Origin: UMGS1387 sp045577475
Lineage (GTDB): Bacteria > Bacillota > Clostridia > Oscillospirales > CAG-382
Direction: 5' to 3'
DNA length: 35,780 nucleotides
Assembly (NCBI GenBank): GCA_045577475.1
Contig: JAZNIM010000235.1
Coordinates: 1 to 35,780, forward strand
Shown: positions 15,918-23,347 of the stretch, one piece after another
Numbering within the stretch: position 1 is the first letter of the stretch
How the letters are laid out: the number at the start of each line of letters is the position of its first letter
The notes under the pieces: model-generated
Databases searched by the model: none
Told to the model about the DNA's origin: nothing
What the model saw: the letters and a program-made list of their open reading frames with translations, nothing else
Program-made: the position numbers and the translations under genes

Positions 15918-17024
15918 CTATGCTTTGATTTCCATTGAGTAAATTGCACGAAGCCCGTATTTGAGAGCAAGAGAGGCAACCTCTTTTTCGTGCTCATCAA
16001 GGCTGTACAAAGCCGTTTCAAGATTTCTGTAAAACTCGCCGGCAAGAGATTTATCCTCCTTAAGTTTTGATATATTAAGCAGCGGGGCTGTTTTGTCCTT
16101 GATTTCAAGGTAGCATGGGGAGGGAAGTGCCTGTCTTAAAAGCTCGGTGTCGCAGCTGAATTCTTCGCCCGTAAGACCTGTCAGTTCAACTCTGAGCAAC
16201 GTGTCATCGCCAAAGTCTGTGCAGGCATTTGTTATGTCACTTACAACATCGCCAAAATTCACCGCACCCGTCACATCCAACGACACAACCTCATACCTTT
16301 TACTGCTTATTCTTACATGCCTTAAGGAGCAACTGCCCTTATCAATATCCACGATAATTGCACCCTTGTAGCCTGTTTCGCCGAAATCCCTTCCTTCAAT
16401 GCAGCCGCAGTAGGCATAGTTGGTTTTGCCAATGGAAAGAATTTGTGTTCCCTTATGCACATGTCCCAACGCCACATAGTCAAATCCGCTGTTTTCAAAA
16501 ACGGTGCTGTTCACGGGACAGTAGGGTGACTGAGGTATATCCAAATCGCCGTGATGAAGGAGAATGTTGATTTTCCCGTCCTGCTTTGCCTTGAAAGCAC
16601 TGTCGGAAAACGGTTTTTTTGTGCTGCTGTAATACGCACTTCCGTAGATTCTTACGTTAAGCTTTTCAATTTCGATGCATGTCAACTCATCGGATGTAAA
16701 AACAAACACATTCTCAGGCCACTGCAACAGCTTATAGGGTGAAGAATCGTTATAAGGGTCGTGGTTTCCGGGTGTAATTACGAAATAACAGTCGGGAAGG
16801 GAAGCCATATCCTTAATAATGGCATTGACTGTGTCCTTTGTAATACACTCATCGTCAAACAAATCACCTGCTATAAGAAACAGCTCTGCATTTTCCGTTT
16901 TTGCAAGCACCGCAAGAGAAGAAAACGCTGCACGCAGTGCTCCCCGTCTTTTTTCAGAGGCTTCGGGGTCAAGGGAAGAAAAGGGCGAATCAAGGTGCAA
17001 ATCGCCTGTGTGAATAATTTTCAA
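15918..17024 (-). CDS. SbcD/YhaO-like metallophosphoesterase (DNA repair exonuclease)
   Basis: A 368-residue calcineurin-like phosphoesterase of the Mre11/SbcD/YhaO group. Phosphodiesterase motifs appear in order: HTGDLHLDSPF (Asp8, His10), IAGDLFDDE, TPGNHDPY, LLHHGDLD and ALGHVHKG. The C-terminal third is the capping region. The start codon is TTG at 17024, chosen because GGAGTG (complement of 17032-17037) lies 7 bases upstream and the protein then begins exactly at the first strand. Its usual ATPase partner (SbcC or YhaN) is not adjacent; the next gene is an SLH protein. The nuclease role is inferred from the family. Confidence 0.85.
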   Translation of the reverse strand: MKIIHTGDLHLDSPFSSLDPEASEKRRGALRAAFSSLAVLAKTENAELFLIAGDLFDDECITKDTVNAIIKDMASLPDCYFVITPGNHDPYNDSSPYKLLQWPENVFVFTSDELTCIEIEKLNVRIYGSAYYSSTKKPFSDSAFKAKQDGKINILLHHGDLDIPQSPYCPVNSTVFENSGFDYVALGHVHKGTQILSIGKTNYAYCGCIEGRDFGETGYKGAIIVDIDKGSCSLRHVRISSKRYEVVSLDVTGAVNFGDVVSDITNACTDFGDDTLLRVELTGLTGEEFSCDTELLRQALPSPCYLEIKDKTAPLLNISKLKEDKSLAGEFYRNLETALYSLDEHEKEVASLALKYGLRAIYSMEIKA

Positions 17025-17060
17025 AAGGTATCACTCCGCAATATACAAGTTTACGATTAT

Positions 17061-17089
17061 ATGATATCATATTTTTTGTTTTTTGTCAA
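17061..17089 (-). promoter_or_regulatory. promoter of the SbcD-like/SLH operon
   Basis: Minus-strand TTGACA (complement of 17084-17089) and TATCAT (complement of 17061-17066), 17 bases apart, in an AT-rich gap. Confidence 0.72.
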
Positions 17090-17189
17090 CGAGCTTTATT
17101 GCTATTAAGGATTACAGTTTGTCGAAAACTCCGCTAAACACAAAAACTTCTTCAATTGGCTCAAACAGATGTGCCGTTTAAATTTCAAG

Positions 17190-17222
17190 AAAAAATGCCA
17201 ACCGTTGTTTGATTGGCATTTT
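17190..17222 (-). terminator. terminator of the blaI-like/M56-M23 operon
   Basis: AAAATGCCAA at 17192-17201 pairs with TTGGCATTTT at 17213-17222. On the minus strand the stem is followed by a T-run. It lies 29 bases past the M56-M23 stop. The rest of 17105-17250 shows nothing I can name. Confidence 0.85.
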
Positions 17223-17250
17223 GGTTAACCCGGTATTTAAAAACCGTACT

Positions 17251-18777
17251 TTATTTTGCTGTTTTGTCGTTTGATATATCTGCCTCTTTTGTAAACAATG
17301 GCTCGGGATTTGCACTGTAGCCGTTTATTTCCACTTCAAAGTGCAGGTGAGGGCCTGTTGCCTGACCTGTTTGACCGACTGAGGCAATAGTGCTGCCTGC
17401 GACTGCTTTTCCGTACTTTTCTACAAAAACCTGTGATAGGTGATTGTAGCGAAGAACGGTTTTTCCGTCTGTGCTTGTAAGGTCAACATAAAAGCCTCTT
17501 GCCGGGTCATAGCCTGTGTCGGTGACAGTGCCGTCTATGCCTGCATACACATTTGCACCCGTTTGGGCTATGTAGTCAACAGCCTTGTGGTTTTCGCTGT
17601 AGCCGTGGGAAATGTCAAAGCTGTCAAGAACGGGGTGTATTTGTGTTACAGCCGTTAAAACAGGCTTATCCTGTATTTCTGCTTCATCGGATAAAGCAGT
17701 GGACAACGCAGGCTTATCTTTCGGAATTTGTGTTGTTTGCGACGTTGCTTCAGGCTCGCTTGCTGTCATCCTGCCTGCAAAAACACCTCCTGCAAGCATG
17801 ATGCATATCACAAGAAATGTACACAAAGCAGCAATCACTGCGGTTTTTCTTTTTGATGGATTATTACCGTTAAGTATCATGTCAAATCTCCTTTCAAGGT
17901 CTTTTTTGCTGCCGTCAAGTCTGAAGGTAAGAGAGCTTGAATTTACAGCATTGCTTGCGAGAGAAAGAACATTTGATATGTAGTCTTTTCGTTTTTCACG
18001 GTTGAGGGAGGATACCGCACCCATGTCACAGCATATTTCACATTCCCTACTGATGCACCGCAGAACAACAAATATCATCGGATTATAAAAATGCAGGCAG
18101 CTTGATATGAGCATGAGCAATCTTACAATAATATCCTTTTGCCTGATATGTGTTGTTTCGTGAAGCAGGCAAGTGTGTATTTCATCCTCTGTCATTTGAT
18201 ATGACGGGAGAAATATGAATGGCTTCTCCATATAAACAAGAATGGGACTTGATGCATGTATGCTCTTCATAACACATACATTTTTTACACCGTACCGTGA
18301 AGCATCAATGTGGGTATTAACCGCACTTTTTCTCATTTTCAGACAGTAAGTGCCGTAAAGCATAAGCCTTGACAACAGCAGAATTACCGCTATGCACAGG
18401 TATGCCGTTGAAAACCCTTCAAGATATGAAAAAGCATTGGATAAATGTTCAAAAATGCGGTTTGTTGCTGTTTTAAAAAAGTGCAAATTCGGACTTGTAT
18501 TGCCGCTTTTTTGTACATGGACAGTGCTTTCAGCCTCCGCTTTTTCATTCGGTGTAAGGTATACCGTCTGTGTGTCACTAACGTCTTTTTCAACGGTTTT
18601 TGAATATGGAATTTTCAATGGAATAAGCGTTATTGTAAGGCACAGCACAAGTAGATAATAACGAGAGGGACTGTGGCTTTTTGCAAATAACCTGCCCGTC
18701 AGTATATACACTGCCCCAAATGCACACATTCCGAAAACACCGGTCACGATAAAAGATGGAAAAACGCTGCTAATCAT
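17251..18777 (-). CDS. M56 (BlaR1-like) membrane protease fused to an M23 (LytM) peptidase domain
   Basis: A 508-residue membrane protein. Helices at about 8-28, 40-57 and 122-145 precede a cytosolic M56 zinc-protease domain with HETTH (His206, Glu207, His210) and RECEICCD near 244-251. A fourth helix at 312-334 leads to an extracellular linker and an M23 domain (about 380-490). The M23 ligands are all present: His397 and Asp401 in HKAVD, His446 in YNHLS, and His477/His479 in GPHLHFEV. In BlaR1 this position holds a penicillin-binding sensor. Here an apparently active LytM-type peptidase or peptidoglycan-binding domain replaces it. It overlaps the BlaI-like gene by 8 bases. The likely role is cell-wall sensing coupled to cleavage of the repressor. 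Confidence 0.9.
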   Translation of the reverse strand: MISSVFPSFIVTGVFGMCAFGAVYILTGRLFAKSHSPSRYYLLVLCLTITLIPLKIPYSKTVEKDVSDTQTVYLTPNEKAEAESTVHVQKSGNTSPNLHFFKTATNRIFEHLSNAFSYLEGFSTAYLCIAVILLLSRLMLYGTYCLKMRKSAVNTHIDASRYGVKNVCVMKSIHASSPILVYMEKPFIFLPSYQMTEDEIHTCLLHETTHIRQKDIIVRLLMLISSCLHFYNPMIFVVLRCISRECEICCDMGAVSSLNREKRKDYISNVLSLASNAVNSSSLTFRLDGSKKDLERRFDMILNGNNPSKRKTAVIAALCTFLVICIMLAGGVFAGRMTASEPEATSQTTQIPKDKPALSTALSDEAEIQDKPVLTAVTQIHPVLDSFDISHGYSENHKAVDYIAQTGANVYAGIDGTVTDTGYDPARGFYVDLTSTDGKTVLRYNHLSQVFVEKYGKAVAGSTIASVGQTGQATGPHLHFEVEINGYSANPEPLFTKEADISNDKTAK

Positions 18778-19153
18778 TTGTGTTATCCTTCAGAAAAAGC
18801 TCTTTTAACTCCGATATATCCTCATCTGTCAGGTCGTTGCTTTTAAACAGGGACAGAGCCAGTGCCTTTGCCGAACCGTCATAAAAGGAGCGGATAAAGC
18901 TTTTCTTTTTTATTTCACGGTAGTCCCCTTTGTCAAGTACGGCTTTGTAAAAGCAGGTGCTTCCTTCTTTTCTTGCACTTATCGCACCTTTTTCGGTAAG
19001 CCTTGACAAAAATGTGCTTACGGTTGTACGCTTCCAGTCTGTACAGGCTTCGCTTTTAAGGATTTCCGAGGTCGTCACCTCACCCTCCTGACGCCAGATA
19101 ATGTTCATTATCTCAAGCTCTGCTTCACTCAGACTTATTTCGTTCTTTCTCAT
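18770..19153 (-). CDS. BlaI/MecI/CopY-family repressor
   Basis: A 127-residue winged-helix repressor. The N-terminus (SLSEAELEIMNIIWRQEGEV) and the recognition-helix region (DWKRTTVSTFLSRLTEKG) are typical of BlaI/MecI. The C-terminal half is a helical dimerisation domain, including an AKALALSLFKSNDLTDEDIS stretch. BlaI-type repressors are cleaved when the partner M56 protease is activated. AGGA lies 8-9 bases before the ATG. Two TACA-N4-TGTA operators lie in its own promoter, indicating autoregulation. It is translationally coupled to the M56-M23 gene by an 8-base overlap. Confidence 0.92.
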   Translation of the reverse strand: MRKNEISLSEAELEIMNIIWRQEGEVTTSEILKSEACTDWKRTTVSTFLSRLTEKGAISARKEGSTCFYKAVLDKGDYREIKKKSFIRSFYDGSAKALALSLFKSNDLTDEDISELKELFLKDNTND

Positions 19154-19189
19154 GGTTTTAGTTCCTTTCAGACTGCAAATTTTAGACGT

Positions 19190-19225
19190 CTACAGTTGTA
19201 GTCTGGATATATTCTACACTTGTAG
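19190..19225. promoter_or_regulatory. two BlaI/MecI-type operators
   Basis: CTACAGTTGTAG at 19190-19201 and CTACACTTGTAG at 19214-19225 are dyads with TACA/TGTA arms, as recognised by BlaI/MecI proteins. Their centres are 24 bases apart. The second overlaps the -10 box of the BlaI-like gene and the first lies near its transcription start. Confidence 0.85.
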
Positions 19226-19239
19226 TCACGTTTTGTCAA
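19211..19239 (-). promoter_or_regulatory. promoter of the blaI-like/M56-M23 operon
   Basis: Minus-strand TTGACA (complement of 19234-19239) and TAGAAT (complement of 19211-19216) with 17-base spacing; the operator overlaps the -10 box. Confidence 0.82.
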
Positions 19240-19246
19240 GTACTTT

Positions 19247-19277
19247 TTGAAAAAATTCGACACACGGTATATATAAT
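19247..19277 (+). promoter_or_regulatory. divergent promoter of the lipoprotein gene
   Basis: TTGAAA at 19247-19252 is followed by an AT-rich -10 region, TATATATAAT at 19268-19277. Spacing is 17 to TATATA (19270-19275) or 19 to TATAAT. It begins 8 bases from the -35 box of the divergent BlaI-like promoter. Confidence 0.55.
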
Positions 19278-19383
19278 GTTAACAAAAAAGTTATGTATAA
19301 CCCCTGTGAAGGTGGAAATAAAACTAGTAAAATAAATGCGTATATTGAATATATAACAGTTGAAAATAAAGGCAGGTATAAAA

Positions 19384-20652
19384 ATGAAAAAATTATTATG
19401 TGCATTTCTGGCATTGTTGATGTGTGCAGGGCTTCTGGCATGCGGCAACGGCAAAACAGAGGATAAGTTATCAGAAAACGATAAGAGTACTGTTCAGGAC
19501 TCTGAAAAAGAGCTTGATGAGGAAAATGACAAGGAGAATGAGTCTGAAAGCACTACTCAGACCGAAGGAGAGCCTTCTTCGGAGCAGGAGCAAATAAGCC
19601 CCCTTGCCGGAACATATTGGTACGCCACCGGACATTATAACTACGTTGGGGACGAAGCTCTTGTGCCGTGGACAGACTACGACAGCACCGAGCGTTTTGC
19701 CGATGTGTATTTTGACTATGACGGCACAGCTCTTTTCAGGGATGTTGAGGATAACCGCTATATTTACACCAAGCATTACAGTTGGACGGATGACGGGGAG
19801 AAAATCCACCTTGTGAACCTTGATAAGGACGACTGGGGAAATGAATTCTTTGCATTTCTTAATGATGGCGTACTGCGTTTTGAAGCTTTTGAGAGCATTC
19901 TTCATATGGAAAGCGGCGAAAGACCGTATTTCGGAAGTGAATACTGCATGGCAGATCTGTACGGTGCATGGAAGCTTACAAGCGTAGAGGACGAGAGCGG
20001 AATAGTTCCGGCATCTGACAAGGGACTTTACTCAACAATGGAATTCAAAATGGACACTACCGAGGAAAGCGGCTACGGAATGTATGCATGGTTTACCTAC
20101 GAGGAAGATTATGAAACGGTAGAAAGCTTAGAAAAAACCCTTGTTATGGAGCTTGAATACAAGGATTTGCGCTTTGCAAATGAGGACGGAAGCAAAAGAT
20201 ACGAGATATCCTTTATGGACGATAACACCGTCACCGTAACCTCGTATGACTATACTGCCACTGACTATACCCGTACACAGTCCATGATATACAAGCGCCG
20301 AAACGAAAAACAGCAGTTTGAGGACAGAGCCGAAAGAATTGATGCAAGCTACGATAATAAGCTGTCAACTCTCAAAGATAAAACCGAAAGAGAACTGTGT
20401 GCCTTTGACAAGTATATGGAATGGGAAACACTCATGAATGACATTCTTGCATACCATAAAAAGCATATGTCAGGGGAAAATTATAACGCCATACAGCTTG
20501 AGCAGGTAGCGTGGACGCTTAACCGACAGACCGCTATGAATAAGGGTCAGCAGGCACTTGCCGGAACAGAAGGAGAGTATGTGGAAAAGTATTTGTATGG
20601 ATGTAGGCTTTCCAAGGAAAGAACCGAGGAGCTTATTGCACTTATCAAATAG
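19384..20652 (+). CDS. lipoprotein of unknown function
   Basis: A 422-residue predicted lipoprotein. The signal peptide MKKLLCAFLALLMCAG ends in the lipobox LLAC, so the mature protein starts at Cys20. An acidic, Ser/Glu-rich spacer runs to about residue 68. Two beta-rich segments follow (starting GTYWYATG and GAWKLTSV), which look like lipocalin-like repeats. The C-terminal ~110 residues are helical. I recognise no family. AAAGGCAGG at 19368-19376 selects ATG 19384 over an upstream in-frame ATG. Its promoter is back to back with that of the BlaI-like operon, so it could belong to the same cell-wall stress regulon. Confidence 0.8.
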   Translation: MKKLLCAFLALLMCAGLLACGNGKTEDKLSENDKSTVQDSEKELDEENDKENESESTTQTEGEPSSEQEQISPLAGTYWYATGHYNYVGDEALVPWTDYDSTERFADVYFDYDGTALFRDVEDNRYIYTKHYSWTDDGEKIHLVNLDKDDWGNEFFAFLNDGVLRFEAFESILHMESGERPYFGSEYCMADLYGAWKLTSVEDESGIVPASDKGLYSTMEFKMDTTEESGYGMYAWFTYEEDYETVESLEKTLVMELEYKDLRFANEDGSKRYEISFMDDNTVTVTSYDYTATDYTRTQSMIYKRRNEKQQFEDRAERIDASYDNKLSTLKDKTERELCAFDKYMEWETLMNDILAYHKKHMSGENYNAIQLEQVAWTLNRQTAMNKGQQALAGTEGEYVEKYLYGCRLSKERTEELIALIK

Positions 20653-20682
20653 CTGACAGCCTTTGTTGATAAAGCTTATATT

Positions 20683-20718
20683 AAAAAGCGGTGCATTCCG
20701 ATATGCACCGCTTTTTTT
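20683..20718 (+). terminator. terminator of the lipoprotein gene
   Basis: AAAAAGCGGTGCAT at 20683-20696 pairs with ATGCACCGCTTTTT at 20703-20716, followed by T residues. Between 20719 and 20850 I see nothing recognisable. Confidence 0.9.
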
Positions 20719-20842
20719 GTGGATAAAGCCGTAGTTTAAAAGTGGCGTATGCAGTCGCCTTTGTGAAAGCGGTAATTTTGATTTTTACTAAGGGGGGCAA
20801 CCACTTCCTTTCGAGTATAAAACCAAATTGAAAATAAGAAAA

Positions 20843-20872
20843 TAAAAAGAAAGAGCTGCCAAAAGCAGCCCC
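20843..20872 (-). terminator. terminator of the OB-fold lipoprotein gene
   Basis: AGAGCTGC at 20852-20859 and GCAGCCCC at 20865-20872 form an 8-bp stem with two G-U pairs. TTTCTTTTT follows on the minus strand. The same core recurs near 34990 and 35091. Confidence 0.8.
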
Positions 20873-20895
20873 TTCAAAACATAATCAAATTGAAT

Positions 20896-21690
20896 TTACG
20901 CAACCGTAATAGCAGTGATGTGTGTGTTAGCACCCTCGTACCAGTAAAGGAAGCCTGTCACATCAATAACGTCGCCTGCTTTAAGTTCGGAAACAGCCTT
21001 GTAAACTTCTGTTTCGTCGTTTGTGAGATAGTACTCAACGCAGAATTCGTAATTCTGTCCGTCCTTGGAGAGTGTAACGTAAATGTCGTCGCCGCCTTCG
21101 TTCTTGAAGGTGATTTCTTCAACAGTCATGCCTGTGAAGTAAACAAGCTCGTTCTGATGCTTGATAAGCTCGTCTGTGCCAAGCCATGCTGTTGCATCAA
21201 CAGCTTCTGCTATGTAAGGCTCTGCACCTTCAACAAATTCAAAGGTTGCACCCGAGGCAACTTCAATTTCGCCTGACCATTCGGTCTTGAAGCCCGTAAC
21301 TCTGATTTTTGTACCAACCTCAAGAAGTGCATAGTCTTCCTCGGAGCAGGTCATTTCGTAAATGAAGTATGCACCGTTTTCGTCCTGTGTGTAGATTGTA
21401 GCCTTGTTGTCCCACCAGGACTGCTTGCCCTGAACGTACGCTTCGATAACAACGGGGTCGTCGATTTCTGCCGCAACATATTCTTCGTATGTCATAACAG
21501 CAACTTCTTCGGGTTCAGTCTCAACTTCGGGTTCAGCTTCAACTTCGGGTTCAGCCTCAACTTCGGGTTCAGCTTCAACCTCTGTTTCAACCTCAACATC
21601 TGTTTCGGGTTTTTCAGCTTCGTTTGTACAGCCGATAAGAGCTGTCATGGCAAGTGCGAGAACCAAGAGTAATGTCAAAAACTTTTTCAT
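20896..21690 (-). CDS. lipoprotein with two tandem OB-fold-like domains
   Basis: A 264-residue predicted lipoprotein. The signal peptide ends in a lipobox (LIGC) with Cys20. Residues ~22-60 are a low-complexity spacer of repeated VEAEPE units. The remainder appears to be two related beta-barrel domains, each with a VIDVTGF / IRVTGF strand, resembling bacterial OB-fold surface modules. The function is unknown. ATG 21690 is supported by GAAGGAGA just upstream; the longer frame to 21762 crosses the promoter. It is monocistronic, and the ABC solute-binding gene upstream is on the same strand. Confidence 0.8.
   Translation of the reverse strand: MKKFLTLLLVLALAMTALIGCTNEAEKPETDVEVETEVEAEPEVEAEPEVEAEPEVETEPEEVAVMTYEEYVAAEIDDPVVIEAYVQGKQSWWDNKATIYTQDENGAYFIYEMTCSEEDYALLEVGTKIRVTGFKTEWSGEIEVASGATFEFVEGAEPYIAEAVDATAWLGTDELIKHQNELVYFTGMTVEEITFKNEGGDDIYVTLSKDGQNYEFCVEYYLTNDETEVYKAVSELKAGDVIDVTGFLYWYEGANTHITAITVA
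21508..21597. repeat. five 18-bp in-frame tandem repeats
   Basis: Units of TTCGGGTTCAGCTTCAAC, four near-identical (21508-21579) and one diverged (21580-21597), encode the VEAEPE spacer of the lipoprotein. The copies keep the reading frame and differ mainly at third positions. The copy number probably varies between strains. Confidence 0.9.
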
Positions 21691-21727
21691 TGTAAAATCT
21701 CCTTCATAATTTTTTTTACTTACCAGT

Positions 21728-21755
21728 ATTATACAACTTTTGGCGGAATTGTCAA
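21728..21755 (-). promoter_or_regulatory. promoter of the OB-fold lipoprotein gene
   Basis: Minus-strand TTGACA (complement of 21750-21755) and TATAAT (complement of 21728-21733), 16 bases apart. Confidence 0.85.
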
Positions 21756-21769
21756 TACACAAGTGAAAA

Positions 21770-23347
21770 TTATCGCTTTTTTCTCGAAAGCATAAACCAA
21801 ACGCCGAGGATTATCCATACCGTAATAAGGGTTGTGATAAGGATTTTTGCTTCGGCAGGAAGCGGACCTAAGTCTGAGCGTTCCGAGCCGCCGCCGTTGA
21901 TGTCGCTTAACCTGTAAAGAGAGCTCATGTCGCCGAACAGCTTTTCCATGTACTTTTCATCAACAGTCTGCTTTCGCCTTGCGGACTTTGTAACCTCCTC
22001 AATAAGCTGACCTGCGGCATTTCTAAGAGATGCCGAGCCGTTGAAAACGGGAGTTACAAAGGTTTTGTCGGTGTTTTCAAGTAAAAGCTTTGAAGCACGC
22101 AGCTTTACATCGTAATGCAGATTGTTGTCGCTACCCGCCTTTGAAAGATAATCCTTGTACTCTTTGGAATTTTGTGCCATGCTTGTTACCGGAATATAGC
22201 CTTCTGTGCAGGAGTAATCAATCTGTACAGAGTTTGTGAGAAGAAACTGCATAAACAGCCATGAAGCCATTACTTCGCCGCTGTCCTTCTTGTTGAATAT
22301 GCAAACCGAAGGACCTTGGGAAATCATAACGGGGTTGTCGGTGTCAAACTGAGGAACGGGAAGCACCGCCGTTTCAAACTGTCTTAGGTTTTCCTCGCTT
22401 ATGTCTATAAGAGGTGCATCACACCCCATCCAGGTTGCACCTGCCGTTGAGTCAACCGCAAAAATGCACTGTCCTGCGTTGAGAAAGTTGGCGGGATAGC
22501 CTGAGATTTTGAAGGTGGAGAAGGTTTTGTCGGATGCATCTGCGGCAACATCGTATAACAGCTCTTTTGCGGTGTCGTTGAAGATAAGAATGTTTCCCTC
22601 CTCGTCTGAATAGGGAGCACCCTTTTGCTCAAGCATGTGAATCATCATGTTGTCTGTGGACTTGTAGATAAAGGGAATAAGCACCTTCTGACCGTTAAGC
22701 AGGAAATTTCCGTCCCCGTCCTTTTCCATGGCTTTTTGACTTACTTCTCTTATAAAATCCCATGTAAGCACAGCCGGAAGCTCATAACCAAGAGCCTCAA
22801 CAAAGGTTTTGTTCACATAGCAAGCCTCGGTTGAGCGCATGAAAGGCAGAGCGTACTGCCTGGAGTTAATAATGCCCTCGGACAGAAATTGTGGAATAAT
22901 TTCCTCCTTTTTTGGGGATACAAATTTCAGCTTTTTACCGCCAAGACCGTAGTTTTCATCCTCCATAAGTGCATCAAGGGGTACAACTGTGTCCTTGCCT
23001 GTAAGATATGTTGCAATGTGGTCGGGATAGGTGATGCACACGTTTGGGGTGGTGTCTGTTGCGATATTTGTAATAACGTCGTTGTAGATTTTGCCGTAAT
23101 CGTTGTAAAGCTTAAGATTTACGGTTATGTTCGGATACAGCTTTTCAAAGTCGGATATGGCTTTTTTGTAAATCTCGGTCTGGGTTACGTTTGTGTCGTT
23201 TTTTGCCCAGAAGGAAATTTCGTATTTTGCATTTTCGTCAAAGTCCTTCGGCACTTCAAAAGGTGCAGACTCGTTTTTGCCGTGGCAGGATATGAGAGTG
23301 AATACAAGAGTGAAAAGCAACAGGAAAGATAATATGAGTTTTTTCAT
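21770..23347 (-). CDS. ABC sugar transporter solute-binding lipoprotein with C-terminal anchor
   Basis: A 525-residue family 1 extracellular solute-binding protein (UgpB/MalE type). The signal peptide ends in a LISC lipobox (Cys21). The binding-protein core includes YEISFWAKND, PNITVNLKLYNDY and SQGPSVCIFNKKDS. Unusually, the C-terminus has a predicted membrane helix (ILITTLITVWIILGVWFML, about 501-519) followed by SRKKR, so the protein may be tethered at both ends. The start overlaps the upstream permease by 4 bases (ATGA) with a GGAGG site. A sugar or glycerol-phosphate-type ligand is likely, but the ligand itself is not readable. Confidence 0.88.
   Translation of the reverse strand: MKKLILSFLLLFTLVFTLISCHGKNESAPFEVPKDFDENAKYEISFWAKNDTNVTQTEIYKKAISDFEKLYPNITVNLKLYNDYGKIYNDVITNIATDTTPNVCITYPDHIATYLTGKDTVVPLDALMEDENYGLGGKKLKFVSPKKEEIIPQFLSEGIINSRQYALPFMRSTEACYVNKTFVEALGYELPAVLTWDFIREVSQKAMEKDGDGNFLLNGQKVLIPFIYKSTDNMMIHMLEQKGAPYSDEEGNILIFNDTAKELLYDVAADASDKTFSTFKISGYPANFLNAGQCIFAVDSTAGATWMGCDAPLIDISEENLRQFETAVLPVPQFDTDNPVMISQGPSVCIFNKKDSGEVMASWLFMQFLLTNSVQIDYSCTEGYIPVTSMAQNSKEYKDYLSKAGSDNNLHYDVKLRASKLLLENTDKTFVTPVFNGSASLRNAAGQLIEEVTKSARRKQTVDEKYMEKLFGDMSSLYRLSDINGGGSERSDLGPLPAEAKILITTLITVWIILGVWFMLSRKKR

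Noticed and set aside
20719..20850. Possible small gene or RNA in the gap
   Set aside because: No ribosome site with an open frame, no promoter-terminator pair and no recognisable RNA fold.
21508..21597. Possible CRISPR-like array
   Set aside because: The 18-bp units are directly adjacent without spacers and encode an in-frame protein linker.
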